Under the pieces are notes generated by a model. That model saw only the letters and a list, made by a program, of their open reading frames with translations, did no database searches and had not been told where the DNA came from. This document shows, piece after piece, positions 39,801 through 51,800 of a stretch of 64,000 nucleotides of DNA (position 1 is the first letter of the stretch; every line of letters starts with the position of its first letter). Origin of the DNA: Clytia hemisphaerica. Lineage: Eukaryota > Cnidaria > Hydrozoa > Leptothecata > Clytiidae. Made by a program: the position numbers and the translations under genes. The stretch lies in the NCBI GenBank assembly GCA_902728285.1, contig CACVBU010001151.1, positions 528,923 through 592,922 of the forward strand, given 5' to 3'.

Positions 39801-42800
39801 TTGGTAAAACTAAATAATGTTGGATTATCTTAGACATGGAGTCAGGCACGAGAGCTAGGATGTAACCAATATTGCTATTCCGCCATACTTGTTTTCCTGT
39901 CTGTTGGTTAGTTTGTGGTTGAAAGAAATAATCTTCTTGGAGCAACAAATCGATCATGGTTCTTTGAAGAACTTCTGTATCATTACAAATATCTTCAATT
40001 TCTCGATGTTTCGTCTGAAAGTGACCGTCCAGAGAGTATGAAGATGATTTAATGGATTTGATATTCCAGGCCTCTTTGTTAGCTGCTGTTTGGAAGCTTG
40101 CGTTACGGCAGGTGGAATAGATAGTGACGGTATGATAGTTACTCATAGGTTGGTAAATGTGAAAGTCTCTTCCAAAAGCTTCGGAGTCTTGAAGTTGACC
40201 GATGATAACCAAGATGAGCAGTAAGGATGAAGTTGAACAACAATGTTCTTTCCTCGCCATTTTAATATTCGACATTTTCTAAAAATCTTAGGTAACAAGT
40301 AAAAGAGTGAAGGAGGATTTAAAATATTTCACGGGTTTAGAAATATACGTAAAATAATGCGGGAAAAATGTATATCAATCAAGATTTTTCGTAAAGGTTA
40401 AATGAAAATCTAAGCTCAGGAAAAAATTTCCCATCCTTTTGAGAGCCGCAGTGGAACTAAAAATTCCTGAAGGTTGGTTCTCTTATATGGTCATTTAGGC
40501 CCAGATACGATCTCAATGACTTCTATATAAAAACGAAACAGGCGTCAAATAAGTAGCGTTATAGGAAAATGATAAAATCAAAAAAAAAGTATCATTGGTG
40601 GGCCGGCGGAGAGCACTACTTTATTAATGGGTTAGTGTAATAAATAAAGTTTCAGACGCCGGTAGTAAATGCTTCCTTATTGGAAAGAGCAAGAAATATT
40701 CATCAAACTATTGTCATATTTTAATACTTTATGCATTACTTTTTATAATATACGGTTATCTGAATTCAAAATATACATCGACGCTTTTCCTTTTTAAATA
40801 AAATACACACCCAAGATGAAAATCAAATCACTGCAACCCTGCCCCTCTAGGACGGGACCACAGTTTTTCGAAACCTGATAGTTTTGAGTTAGGGAAACTT
40901 GTACTATAAGTTTTCCAGCTGTTAAATCAAACAACCCGAACTTCTTCAAATCAAAAAGTATCCAAAGAAAAGTTTAAGAGAAGCTTTTAGGTGTTTTTTC
41001 TCAAGAAATTACTCTACCCTGTCTCTGCTTTGTACCCAGAAATACTTTTCGGGAAGGATAAGAAAAAAAAAAAAAACGGTAAATTAAAACGAAATGAAGT
41101 GTTTATTAGATTTCAAGGATATTAAAAATGGTCATACAATTTCTAATTATGACAAATAAATGGACATTATACAATTGGCACAGTTTTACAATTTCACCAG
41201 TCTTTATCATGGTTAGAAAGAAGTTCGTCACACGATCAGTTTATATTAACAAAGCATTCTTATTGACTTTTTGAAATAATTTCAAACTTATTGTTTTCAT
41301 CTATTTTGTTAATCTATTTATAGGTGGCAGAGTAGCATTTCAATTAGACATGGCTTCCATACGCTTTCGGTTGAAATATTGTCTTGTATTTTTGTTCGGT
41401 CTAAAAACCGCGATGTAACATTTGTGCCCGTACAATAATAACACGATAATGGTACAATTAATTACGACAACAATTAATCGAGCAAATTCTTCATCCACTT
41501 GGTCCAAGAATGCGGTGATGGGGAACGAAATCAAGAAGTTAATGGTGGCGATGAGAATAGAGTAGACCAGGGACATTGCGTTGTTCATTGGCCCTGGTAG
41601 ATGGCGTCCACGGTAAGCTTGGATCAAGCATAACATTTGTAAGAATGTGATGAAGGAGATTAAGACATTCTGGTGGTATCCAGTGTTACAGTAATGGATG
41701 CGAAGCATATTTTCGTCCTCCAGGAATGTGGAAACTTCGGCTGATTGTTGTGTGAAAGTGATCACTGAGATGGCATTGGAGATCAACAGAAAAATAAAAA
41801 TGGTGAATATTTGCGAAGCAGATGTCAAGCGGATTTCCTTACGCGATAAACGAACACTGGATCGGAAAGCGGTCAAAAGCTTTGTTGATTTGGTGTAAAC
41901 AAAAGCCACATTGATAACGTACAGAATGCTGATGATGAGGTTTCTTGCAATGCATTTGGCAACGCTGACTTTCTGTGCAAGATTGAGAAACAACAATGAA
42001 CTAACAAGCAATATCATGTTGGTAAGGTGCAACATCGATAACATCTTATCAGAGGACCTGACAACCGGAGTATCGCGTTTGATACAAAACACAACCAATA
42101 TGAACTTAGTCACCAGCAATGAGAGCGAACCGGAACAAACGATAAGGTAGAACTGAAGAGAAGTGAAAGTTATGTCCACATTTGAATATGGGTCAATGCA
42201 TTCTGTCCTTTGACCGTTATCGATAGTATAAGGCTCTATATTACATCTGGTGCATTTGGTGTCACCAGGAAAAGGTTTTATATGATTGACCGGACACAGA
42301 ATACATTTAAATCCATACATTTGGTCATAGAGTTTGCTTTCGATCAATCCGTAAACTTGGTGATAGCCAGGAGGGCAATAAAGTCTTTGGCATTTTTTCT
42401 CTTCCATTTGAACATTTTGGAGAAATATTTTGGATCGGTTCACGTAATTAAGATGGTGGGTGAAAACTCTCTCTTCCGGGGGTTCATCATGGTAAAATGG
42501 GATAATAAATGAATGGCCAACATGATTCAATATATAATTGACGGTTCGTTGGAGTGACTCAATTTCCCCATATCTGAGCCTATTTTCATAGATTGCGTCT
42601 TGCCACTGTTGAATGGCATTGAAATATACTTTGGACGAGCTTGTACTCTCTTGAAAATTGGTCAGCCAGGGCAATTTTTCACGACCATTTTCCTCCTTAT
42701 ACGTACCTCTATCAAATAGTCTAGGATTTAAATGAGGAAAAATGATCGGGTTTTGTCTGTAATTTTCCAGAAAGAACCCTTCGAAATACAACTCAAACAT

Positions 42801-45800
42801 GCTAGACAAAAATTCAACTCTCCCATAAAATATAATCACAGTCGAATTAGTGACAGCTCTTTGGAAATACGATTTCATATTCTTTATAATAGGGTTGTCC
42901 CTAGAGTAATCGAAGCCCACCAAGTTCAGCACTTTACTTTTCAGACAAAATGTGTTTGATCCCTTCAGAACGTCAATAGTACGATCAAAATAGGTTTCCC
43001 AGTAATCTTCTTGTACTTCATAGTCATCAAATTTGAGTAGAAGAACATCATACCACTTGAAACGATCTAATAAGTTTTTGAGCTCCATAACTTGATCATC
43101 CACCGATTTGACAGTCAGACCTTCATCACAGCTTCTCAGACCACAGACTTTGAAAACATTGGTAAAACTAAAATAATGTTGGATTATCTTAGACATGGAG
43201 TCAGGCACGAGAGCTAGGATGTAACCAATATTGCTATTCCGCCATACTTGTTTTCCTGTCTGTTGGTTAGTTTGTGGTTGAAAGAAATAATCTTCTTGGA
43301 GCAACAAATCGATCATGGTTCTTTGAAGAACTTCTGTATCATTACAAATATCTTCAATGTCTCGATGTTTCGTCTGAAATTGACCGTCCAGAGAGTATGA
43401 AGATGATTTAATGGATTTGATATTCCAGGCCTCCTTGTTAGCTGCTGTTTGGAAGCTTGCGTTACGGCAGGTGGAATAGATAGTGACGGTATGGTAGTTA
43501 CTCATAGGTTGGTAAATGTGAAAGTCTCTTCCAAAAGCTTCGGAGTCTTGAAGTTGACCGATGATAACCAAGATGAGCAGTAAGGATGAAGTTGAACAAC
43601 AATGTTCTTTCCTCGCCATTTTAATATTCGACATTTTCTAAAATCTTAGGTAACAAGTAAAAGAGTGAAGGAGGATTTAAAATATTTCACGGGTTTAGAA
43701 ATATACGTAAAATAATGCGGGAAAAATGTATATCAATCAAGATTTTTCGTAAAGGTTAAATGAAAATCTAAGCTCAGGAAAAAATTTCCCATCCTTTTGA
43801 GAGCCGCAGTGGAACTAAAAATTCCTGAAGGTTGGTTCTCTTATATGGTCATTTAGGCCCAGATACGATCTCAATGACTTCTATATAAAAACGAAACAGG
43901 CGTCAAATAAGTAGCGTTATAGGAAAATGATAAAATCAAAAAAAAAAGTATCATTGGTGGGCCGGCGGAGAGCACTACTTTATTAATGGGTTAGTGTAAT
44001 AAATAAAGTTTCAGACGCCGGTAGTAAATGCTTCCTTATTGGAAAGAGCAAGAAATATTCATCAAACTATTGTCATATTTTAATACTTTATGCATTACTT
44101 TTTATAATATACGGTTATCTGAATTCAAAATATACATCGACGCTTTTCCTTTTTAAATAAAATACACACCCAAGATGAAAATCAAATCACTGCAACCCTG
44201 CCCCTCTAGGATGGGACCACAGTTTTTCGAAACCTGATAGTTTTGAGTTAGGGAAACTTGTACTATAAGTTTTCCAGCTGTTAAATCAAACAACCCGAAC
44301 TTCTTCAAATCAAAAAGTATCCAAAGAAAAGTTTAAGAGAAGCTTTTAGGTGTTTTTTCTCAAGAAATTACTCTACCCTGTCTCTGCTTTGTACCCAGAA
44401 ATACTTTTCGGGAAGGATAAGAAAAAAAAAAAAAACGGTAAATTAAAACGAAATGAAGTGTTTATTAGATTTCAAGGATATTAAAAATGGTCATACAATT
44501 TCTAATTATGACAAATAAATGGACATTATACAATTGGCACAGTTTTACAATTTCACCCGTCTTTATCATGGTTAGAAAGAAGTTCGTCACACGATCAGTT
44601 TATATTAACAAAGCATTCTTATTGACTTTTTGAAATAATTTCAAACTTATTGTTTTCATCTATTTTGTTAATCTATTTATAGGTGGCAGAGTAGCATTTC
44701 AATTAGACATGGCTTCCATACGCTTTCGGTTGAAATATTGTCTTGTATTTTTGTTCGGTCTAAAAACCGCGATGTAACATTTGTGCCCGTACAATAATAA
44801 CACGATAATGGTACAATTAATTACGACAACAATTAATCGAGCAAATTCTTCATCCACTTGGTCCAAGAATGCGGTGATGGGGAACGAAATCAAGAAGTTA
44901 ATGGTGGCGATGAGAATAGAGTAGACCAGAGACATTGCGTTGTTCATTGGCCCTGGTAGATGGCGTCCACGGTAAGCTTGGATCAAGCATAACATTTGTA
45001 AGAATGTGATGAAGGAGATTAAGACATTCTGGTGGTATCCAGTGTTACAGTAATGGATGCGAAGCATATTTTCGTCCTCCAGGAATGTGGAAACTTCGGC
45101 TGATTGTTGTGTGAAAGTGATCACTGAGATGGCATTGGAGATCAACAGAAAAATAAAAATGGTGAATATTTGCGAAGCAGATGTCAAGCGGATTTCCTTA
45201 CGCGATAAACGAACACTGGATCGGAAAGCGGTCAAAAGCTTTGTTGATTTGGTGTAAACAAAAGCCACATTGATAACGTACAGAATGCTGATGATGAGGT
45301 TTCTTGCAATGCATTTGGCAACGCTGACTTTCTGTGCAAGATTGAGAAACAACAATGAACTAACAAGCAATATCATGTTGGTAAGGTGCAACATCGATAA
45401 CATCTTATCAGAGGACCTGACAACCGGAGTATCGCGTTTGATACAAAACACAACCAATATGAACTTAGTCACCAGCAATGAGAGCGAGCCGGAACATACG
45501 ATAAGGTAGAACTGAAGAGAAGTGAAAGTTATGTCCACATTTGAATATGGGTCAATGCATTCTGTTCTTTGACCGTTATCGATAGTATAAGGCTCTGTAT
45601 TACATCTGGTGCATTTGGTGTCACCAGGAAAAGGTTTTATATGATTGACCGGACACAGAATACATTTAAATCCATACATTTGGTCATAGAGTTTGCTTTC
45701 GATCAATCCGTAAACTTGGTGATAGCCAGGAGGGCAATAAAGTCTTTGGCATTTTTTCTCTTCCATTTGAACATTTTGGAGAAATATTTTGGATCGGTTC

Positions 45801-48800
45801 ACGTAATTAAGATGGTGGGTGAAAACTCTCTCTTCCGGGGGTTCATCATGGTAAAATGGGATAATAAATGAATGGCCAACATGATTCAATATATAATTGA
45901 CGGTTCGTTGGAGTGACTCAATTTCCCCATATCTGAGCCTATTTTCATAGATTGCGTCTTGCCACTGTTGAATGGCATTGAAATATACTTTGGACGAGCT
46001 TGTACTCTCTTGAAAATTGGTCAGCCAGGGCAATTTTTCACGACCATTTTCCTCCTTATACGTACCTCTATCAAATAGTCTAGGATTTAAATGAGGAAAA
46101 ATGATCGGGTTTTGTCTGTAATTTTCCAGAAAGAACCCATCGAAATACAACTCAAACATGCTAGACAAAAATTCAACTCTCCCATAAAATATAATCACAG
46201 TCGAATTAGTGACAGCTCTTTCGAAATACGATTTCATATTCTTTATAATAGGGTTGTCCCTAGAGTAATCGAAGCCCACCAAGTTCAGCACTTTACTTTT
46301 CAGACAAAATGTGTTTGATCCCTTCAGAACGTCAATAGTACGATCAAAATAGGTTTCCCAGTAATCTTCTTGTACTTCATAGTCATCAAATTTGAGTAGA
46401 AGAACATCATACCACTTGAAACGATCTAATAAGTTTTTGAGCTCCATAACTTGATCATCCACCGATTTGACAGTCAGACCTTCATCACAGCTTCTCAGAC
46501 CACAGACTTTGAAAACATTGGTAAAACTGAAATAATGTTGGATTATCTTAGACATTGAGTCAGGCACGAGAGCTAGGATGTAACCAATATTGCTATTCCG
46601 CCATACTTGTTTTCCTGTCTGTTGGTTAGTTTGTGGTTGAAAGAAATAATCTTCTTGGAGCAACAAATCGATCATGGTTCTTTGAAGAACTTCTGTATCA
46701 TTACAAATATCTTCAATTTCTCGATGTTTCGTCTGAAATTGACCGTACAGAGAGTATGAAGATGATTTAATGGATTTGATATTCCAGGCCTCTTTGTTAG
46801 CTGCTGTTTGGAAGCTTGCGTTACGGCAGGTGGAATAGATAGTGACGGTATGGTAGTTACTCAAAGGTTGGTAAATGTGAAAGTCTCTTCCAAAAGCTTC
46901 GGAGTCTTGAAGTTGACCGATGATAACCAAGATGAGCAGTAAGGATGAAGTTGAACAACAATGTTCTTTCCTCGCCATTTTAATATTCGACATTTTCTAA
47001 AAATCTTAGGTAACAAGTAAAAGAGTGAAGGAGAATTTAAAATATTTCACGGGTTTAGAAATATACGTAAAATAATGCGGGAAAAATGTATATCAATCAA
47101 GATTTTTCGTAAAGGTTAAATGAAAATCTAAGCTCAGGAAAAAATTTCCCATCCTTTTGAGAGCCGCAGTGGAACTAAAAATTCCTGAAGGTTGGTTCTC
47201 TTATATGGTCATTTAGGCCCAGATACGATCTCAATGACTTCTATATAAAAACGAAACAGGCGTCAAATAAGTAGCGTTATAGGAAAATGATAAAATCATT
47301 GATAGGTGGGCCGGAGAGCACTACTTTATTAATGGGTCAGTGTAATCATAGTATAGTGTAATAAAAAAAGCTTCAGACGCCGGTAGTAAATGCTTCCTTA
47401 TTGGAAAGAGAAAGATATATTGATCAAACTATTGTCACATTTTAATACTTTATGCATTACTTTTTATAATATACGGTTATCTGAAAGTTACCTTACCTTA
47501 AAGTTACTTTATCAGCGACCTACATGTGAATTCAAAATATACATCGACGCTTTACCTTTTTAAACAAAATACACACCCAAGATGAAAATCAAATCACTGC
47601 ACCCCTGCCCCTCTAGGACGGGACCACAGTAACCTGATAGTTTTGAGTCGGGGAGACTTGGACTATAAGTTTTCCAGCTGTTAAATCAAACAACCCGAAC
47701 TTCTTCAATGATAAAGTATCCCAAGAAATTTCTACACTTTTGTATCAGCAAGACGGAATATCCGATAGCCAAGACGACCATCGCTCTTTCATAAAGTAGT
47801 GAAAAAATAAAAGCTTGAATGGTGGCCGAAGTACTGGCTATGTATTAAATTGCTTCAAGCGTGCCCTTAAAACCGGACATTTAGAAAGTTGGAATTTTCG
47901 GTTTTCCGGATTCGTTCCAGACTTTTGCCGAGCCTTCAGAAGGCCCAGCCGGGCCTGAATCAACAAAAAATAAGAGGATAGTAGTTGACTTACTTTTGCT
48001 TTTCTTCATCGAGACGTCTGTTAAACGAGACTTGTTCATCTTTTGTTTCGTCCTTCAGAACTTCATCTTCTAAAGATGATCGAGACAAATCCTGTTCTTC
48101 AATAAGGTCACCGAGTCTCTCTTTCAATTGTTCGATTTCTGTCAACTCAGTTTGTCGTTCTTGTAAAAATTGTTCTTTCAGCTCGGTCAAAGTCACTTCA
48201 GCGATACCGCGTGTACGAACCAGGTCTTCAAGAACGACTTGCGCTTCTTCGCGGCTTTCGACGAGCGGTTTCCACGTGCTATCCGTTTCAGCTTTGATCG
48301 ATTCGATTTTCTGTTTATAATTTTCGTTTAATACTTCAAGAGTCTGTTTGGATTCAAGCACACCTGCTAATTCCTCCGAATCGGAATCTTTCGGGAATTC
48401 TTTATCGATTAAATACCCAACGTATAATAAATCAGTGTCTAGTTTCGCTGTTTCGGCTTCGTGTAATTTATCGATATCTTTTAATTTTCCTTCGTCTCTC
48501 TCGATCACCGATCTGCATTGGATGACCGACTTTTCGGCCATATCAACTTCTTCCTGTAGCAAAAGAACTTTTTCTCTCGAGACTTGTTCGAATTCTTTTA
48601 AAATATTTTCTGATGTTTCCGTTTCGATTTCGTGTCGTTTCTTTTTATCGTTTAATTCGCTTAACATGTTCTGTATTACTCGTTCTTCCTCCGATTTCAT
48701 AATATCGTGATTTTTCTCGAGTTCGTGGACATCTTCGATTTTATCGTTTAACTCCATTCGCAATCGATCGGCTTTCTTTCTCGAATCGTCGGTTTTCCCT

Positions 48801-51800
48801 TTCATCGCTTCCGTTAAATCGTTTCGTATCGATTCCATTTCGATTCTCTTTGAATTGATTTTCTCCTGCCGTTTAGTTAACAACATTCGATATTGTTGAA
48901 CTTTCTCATTGCATTCACGCTGATCTAAAATCGATTGTTTTATCGATTCTTTTTTCCGTTGATCGACTTTTAATCGTTCTTGGGATATCATTTCGTTTTC
49001 AAGTGTGACAGCTTCATAATATTTCGTTTTCACCTCATCCAAAACACCCTCAGCTTCTAAGAAACACTCTTCGTGCTGTGCTTTCTCAACATTTATCTTC
49101 TCTTTCTTCAAGTGCGTTTGACCAGTCACTTTTTCACGTTCCCAACATATAAACTCATAACGATTCTTGTAATCCTGCCCATACTTTGCTAAACTCTCCG
49201 CTTTATTGTTTAATGCTTCTTCGAGAGAAACGTCCGCATTTTTGAGAGTTCGTTCTAGATCGGACTTTTGTTGTTCGATATTCATTTTATCTTCGTCAGT
49301 GACATTTCCCATGTTTTCTAAAGTCGTGTTTAAGCTCTCCAACTCGTTTCTCAGAGTCGAGCATAATTTCTCTTGCGTTTCAATTCGATTGGTCTCCGTT
49401 TCCCAAACCGATCGAATTTGATCGATATTTGAATCACCCGATTTAGCTCGCATATCGGTGACAATTTTTTGTATATCGTTACTCATTGTCGTCATTAATT
49501 CGGATCGATTTTTCATAAAAACGTGTACTTCGTTCTCGATTCGAGTCGTATCATTCGATTTGACGTCAGAACATTTTTGCTCTAGCTCCTTAAGTTTCTT
49601 TTCTTGCAGAGTAATCGACTCCTTCTTGGCATTAATACTCTCGGATAACTCTTTTTGACGCTGTTGTCGTTTTTTCTCGGCTTCCGTGTGTTTACGTTCA
49701 AGTTCTTCGATATGTTTTCTGAAATAAAAACAATAAATAGTAGGGTGTAATTTTTGGGGTTTGATAAGTTTGAGACGCCTGCCAACATTTTGCAAGTTTA
49801 ATTTTTCATTTCAGTCGGGAAAGGAAAAGTTTTATTGCTAAATTTTGGAGGGAACCTGCATTAATGTTTCGACAGAATGTTATCTGAAGAAGTACCTTAA
49901 TTGTTATTCCTTGGCCAATATCTCATTTGGTGTATATTAGCAAATTGGAAAAAATGATATATGAAAAATCTCGCTTTTAGTTTAAAAATATTTTCATCGA
50001 AATACATACTTTTCAAGAAGCGTAAACATCTTCAATTTTTTTTTTGCAAAGTCAAACAAGCTAATCTTTTAATAAGCAAGAATAACAACTCATCTGTTAT
50101 GATACAATCTCGAGTGTTTATTTTCTAGTTCAAGAGAGATATGTTTTTGTACGTCAGAGAGTGAGAGAATTAAAACTATTTTTGTAATCAAAACATAATA
50201 CTAAAACATTACTGTATGACAGCTCAAGTGGGGGAATCTTTCCGCAGGAGCCGTATTGAGTATTTAGCTGTCGCAAACAAATTCTTAAAATAAATAACTT
50301 ATTTCGTTTCCTTTGCAATTCATTGGCATAAAACGTACTTTCAGGTCCGGCTATTTGGGGGACGTTTGTTAAATTGTAGCAGATTTTTTCACTCCTCGAC
50401 AAGCTATCTTATTCGACATTTGCCAATTATGCACATGAGAAAATACACCAAAACATTTCCTTATCATTCCTTTTTGCTAAATTCCATTGCTTTTATGTTG
50501 TAAAGCTGATTGCTATAAATTGGCATTTGCAGTTTTGATTGAACACCTAGCAACAAGCTTGATTTTAAGGGTAGTATCACTCACTTGATCTGTTGTGGTG
50601 TTTGCACTTCGTTTAATCTTGCCCTCCTCTGTTGCTCAAGTTCACCTCTTAAACGAGACAATAATAAACGTGCTTCACAGGTATCATGTTTATAATTTGG
50701 TCTAATGTCCGTCATGCTTCTTTGAAGATGAGAATAAAAGCAAGGTCAGAATCACTGATTGAACCTATGAGATTAAATTTCTTTCAATTCTCTTACCTCC
50801 AAGGAAGAGGTAAGTTGTTGCCGACTTAAACAAACTTTCGGTAGGATAAGCAGACTACTTGCTTGAGGCCAGATAATATTTTAAGTGTTATTACAATACA
50901 TAGTTTTTTGATTTTTTTAACTTTAAGTTGAATTATCTCTGGAATGGGAAATGCTAACCCCTTTATGTTTGCCATGGAAGAGACTTTTGTCAAGACTTTT
51001 GGAATAGAAAGGATGATTTTTCGTTTTTTTCATTCTTAAATGATATCAACTTTTCTTTTCAACTGAGGAATTCATACCTTGTTTCTTGAAGCCTCTGTGA
51101 TTCTTCACGGATCTGTCTGGCAAACTCATTCCTGTAGAGTAAAAAAGTAAGATAATCATAATAAGTAATATTTCATACTGCAGGTGCGTAGAAGGAAGTA
51201 TAGATGACGTGAAATTTTAAGTAAGTAAAAGTAAGTCTGCGACCGCAGTCGGAGGCGACCCAAAGGCTCCTCTTTCGATAGCTATCTACCCGAAGGCAAG
51301 TGAGGGGGCCACTCTTTCTCCCTGAATTGCTTCACTTACCCTTGATCAGTCTCTTAATTGCTGAGCATCAAGCAGAGAGGCATCAAGTACCATTTTGGGA
51401 ATCTTTGGTGTGACCCGGCTTGGGGTTGAACCCAAGAAAAGGGACGATATAGCTACGAGGAGTATGCTTGGAGCTGAACATCTTCAACCCAAAGGGGGTG
51501 ACAGGGGAAATTGGCTAGGCATGTCATTTAAACAGCAAAGGAAGAATTCACAAAACTGAAACATACCTAGTTTCTTCCATTCGTCTCTCTTCTTCTTGCT
51601 TTTGTTTCTCCAAAAGCAATCTAAAAATAGAGAGCAGAAAAATAAGAACGCTCCCAGAGAAGACAAGGAGATTTTCAACAATGTCTACTAGCATTGCGAT
51701 GCACGACTTTAACCGAATACGAATTCTTGATACTGCCCCTCAATTTTATTCACTAGTTGAAGCAGAACGATTGATTTGTATTCATTTTTGGCAGTAAAAC

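Larger units (their letters stand above)
20120..44466 (-). terminator. conserved poly(A) signals, one per GPCR unit
   Basis: AATAAA on the minus strand occurs at the same place in every unit, 185-240 bases past the stop codon: 20120-20125, 23427-23432, 26782-26787, 34389-34394, 37747-37752, 41102-41107 and 44461-44466. The interval given spans from the first to the last. Use as a poly(A) signal is inferred from position and conservation. Confidence 0.5.
19998..47733 (-). repeat. tandem array of seven 3.36 kb GPCR gene units
   Basis: Gene stop codons fall at 20311, 23665, 27020, 34627, 37985, 41340 and 44699. The period is 3354-3359 bp once the 4253 bp insertion at 29961-34213 is subtracted. 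Using the word gttaaatcaaac as boundary, the units are about 19998-23246, 23247-26601, 26602-29960, 34214-37566, 37567-40920, 40921-44279 and 44280-47733. The spacers are as conserved as the genes. The two outermost flanks are more diverged: unit 1 lacks part of its 3' spacer and unit 7 has extra bases near 47490-47530, as expected at array edges where exchange is rarer. The whole array lies inside one kinesin intron in the same orientation. Confidence 0.95.

Noticed and set aside
20882-45871. Plus-strand frames of 66-100 codons repeated in every GPCR unit
   Set aside because: They are the antisense of the 7TM and linker codons and recur only because the gene recurs. They have no signals of their own.
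18538-47993. Two separate genes: a motor-FHA kinesin and an unrelated coiled coil-PX protein
   Set aside because: Exon phases join (AA|A) and the combined domain order is exactly that of KIF16B.
47985-49658. Plus-strand Ser-rich frames opposite the kinesin coiled coil
   Set aside because: They are antisense of Glu/Lys-rich codons of exon 47994-49718.
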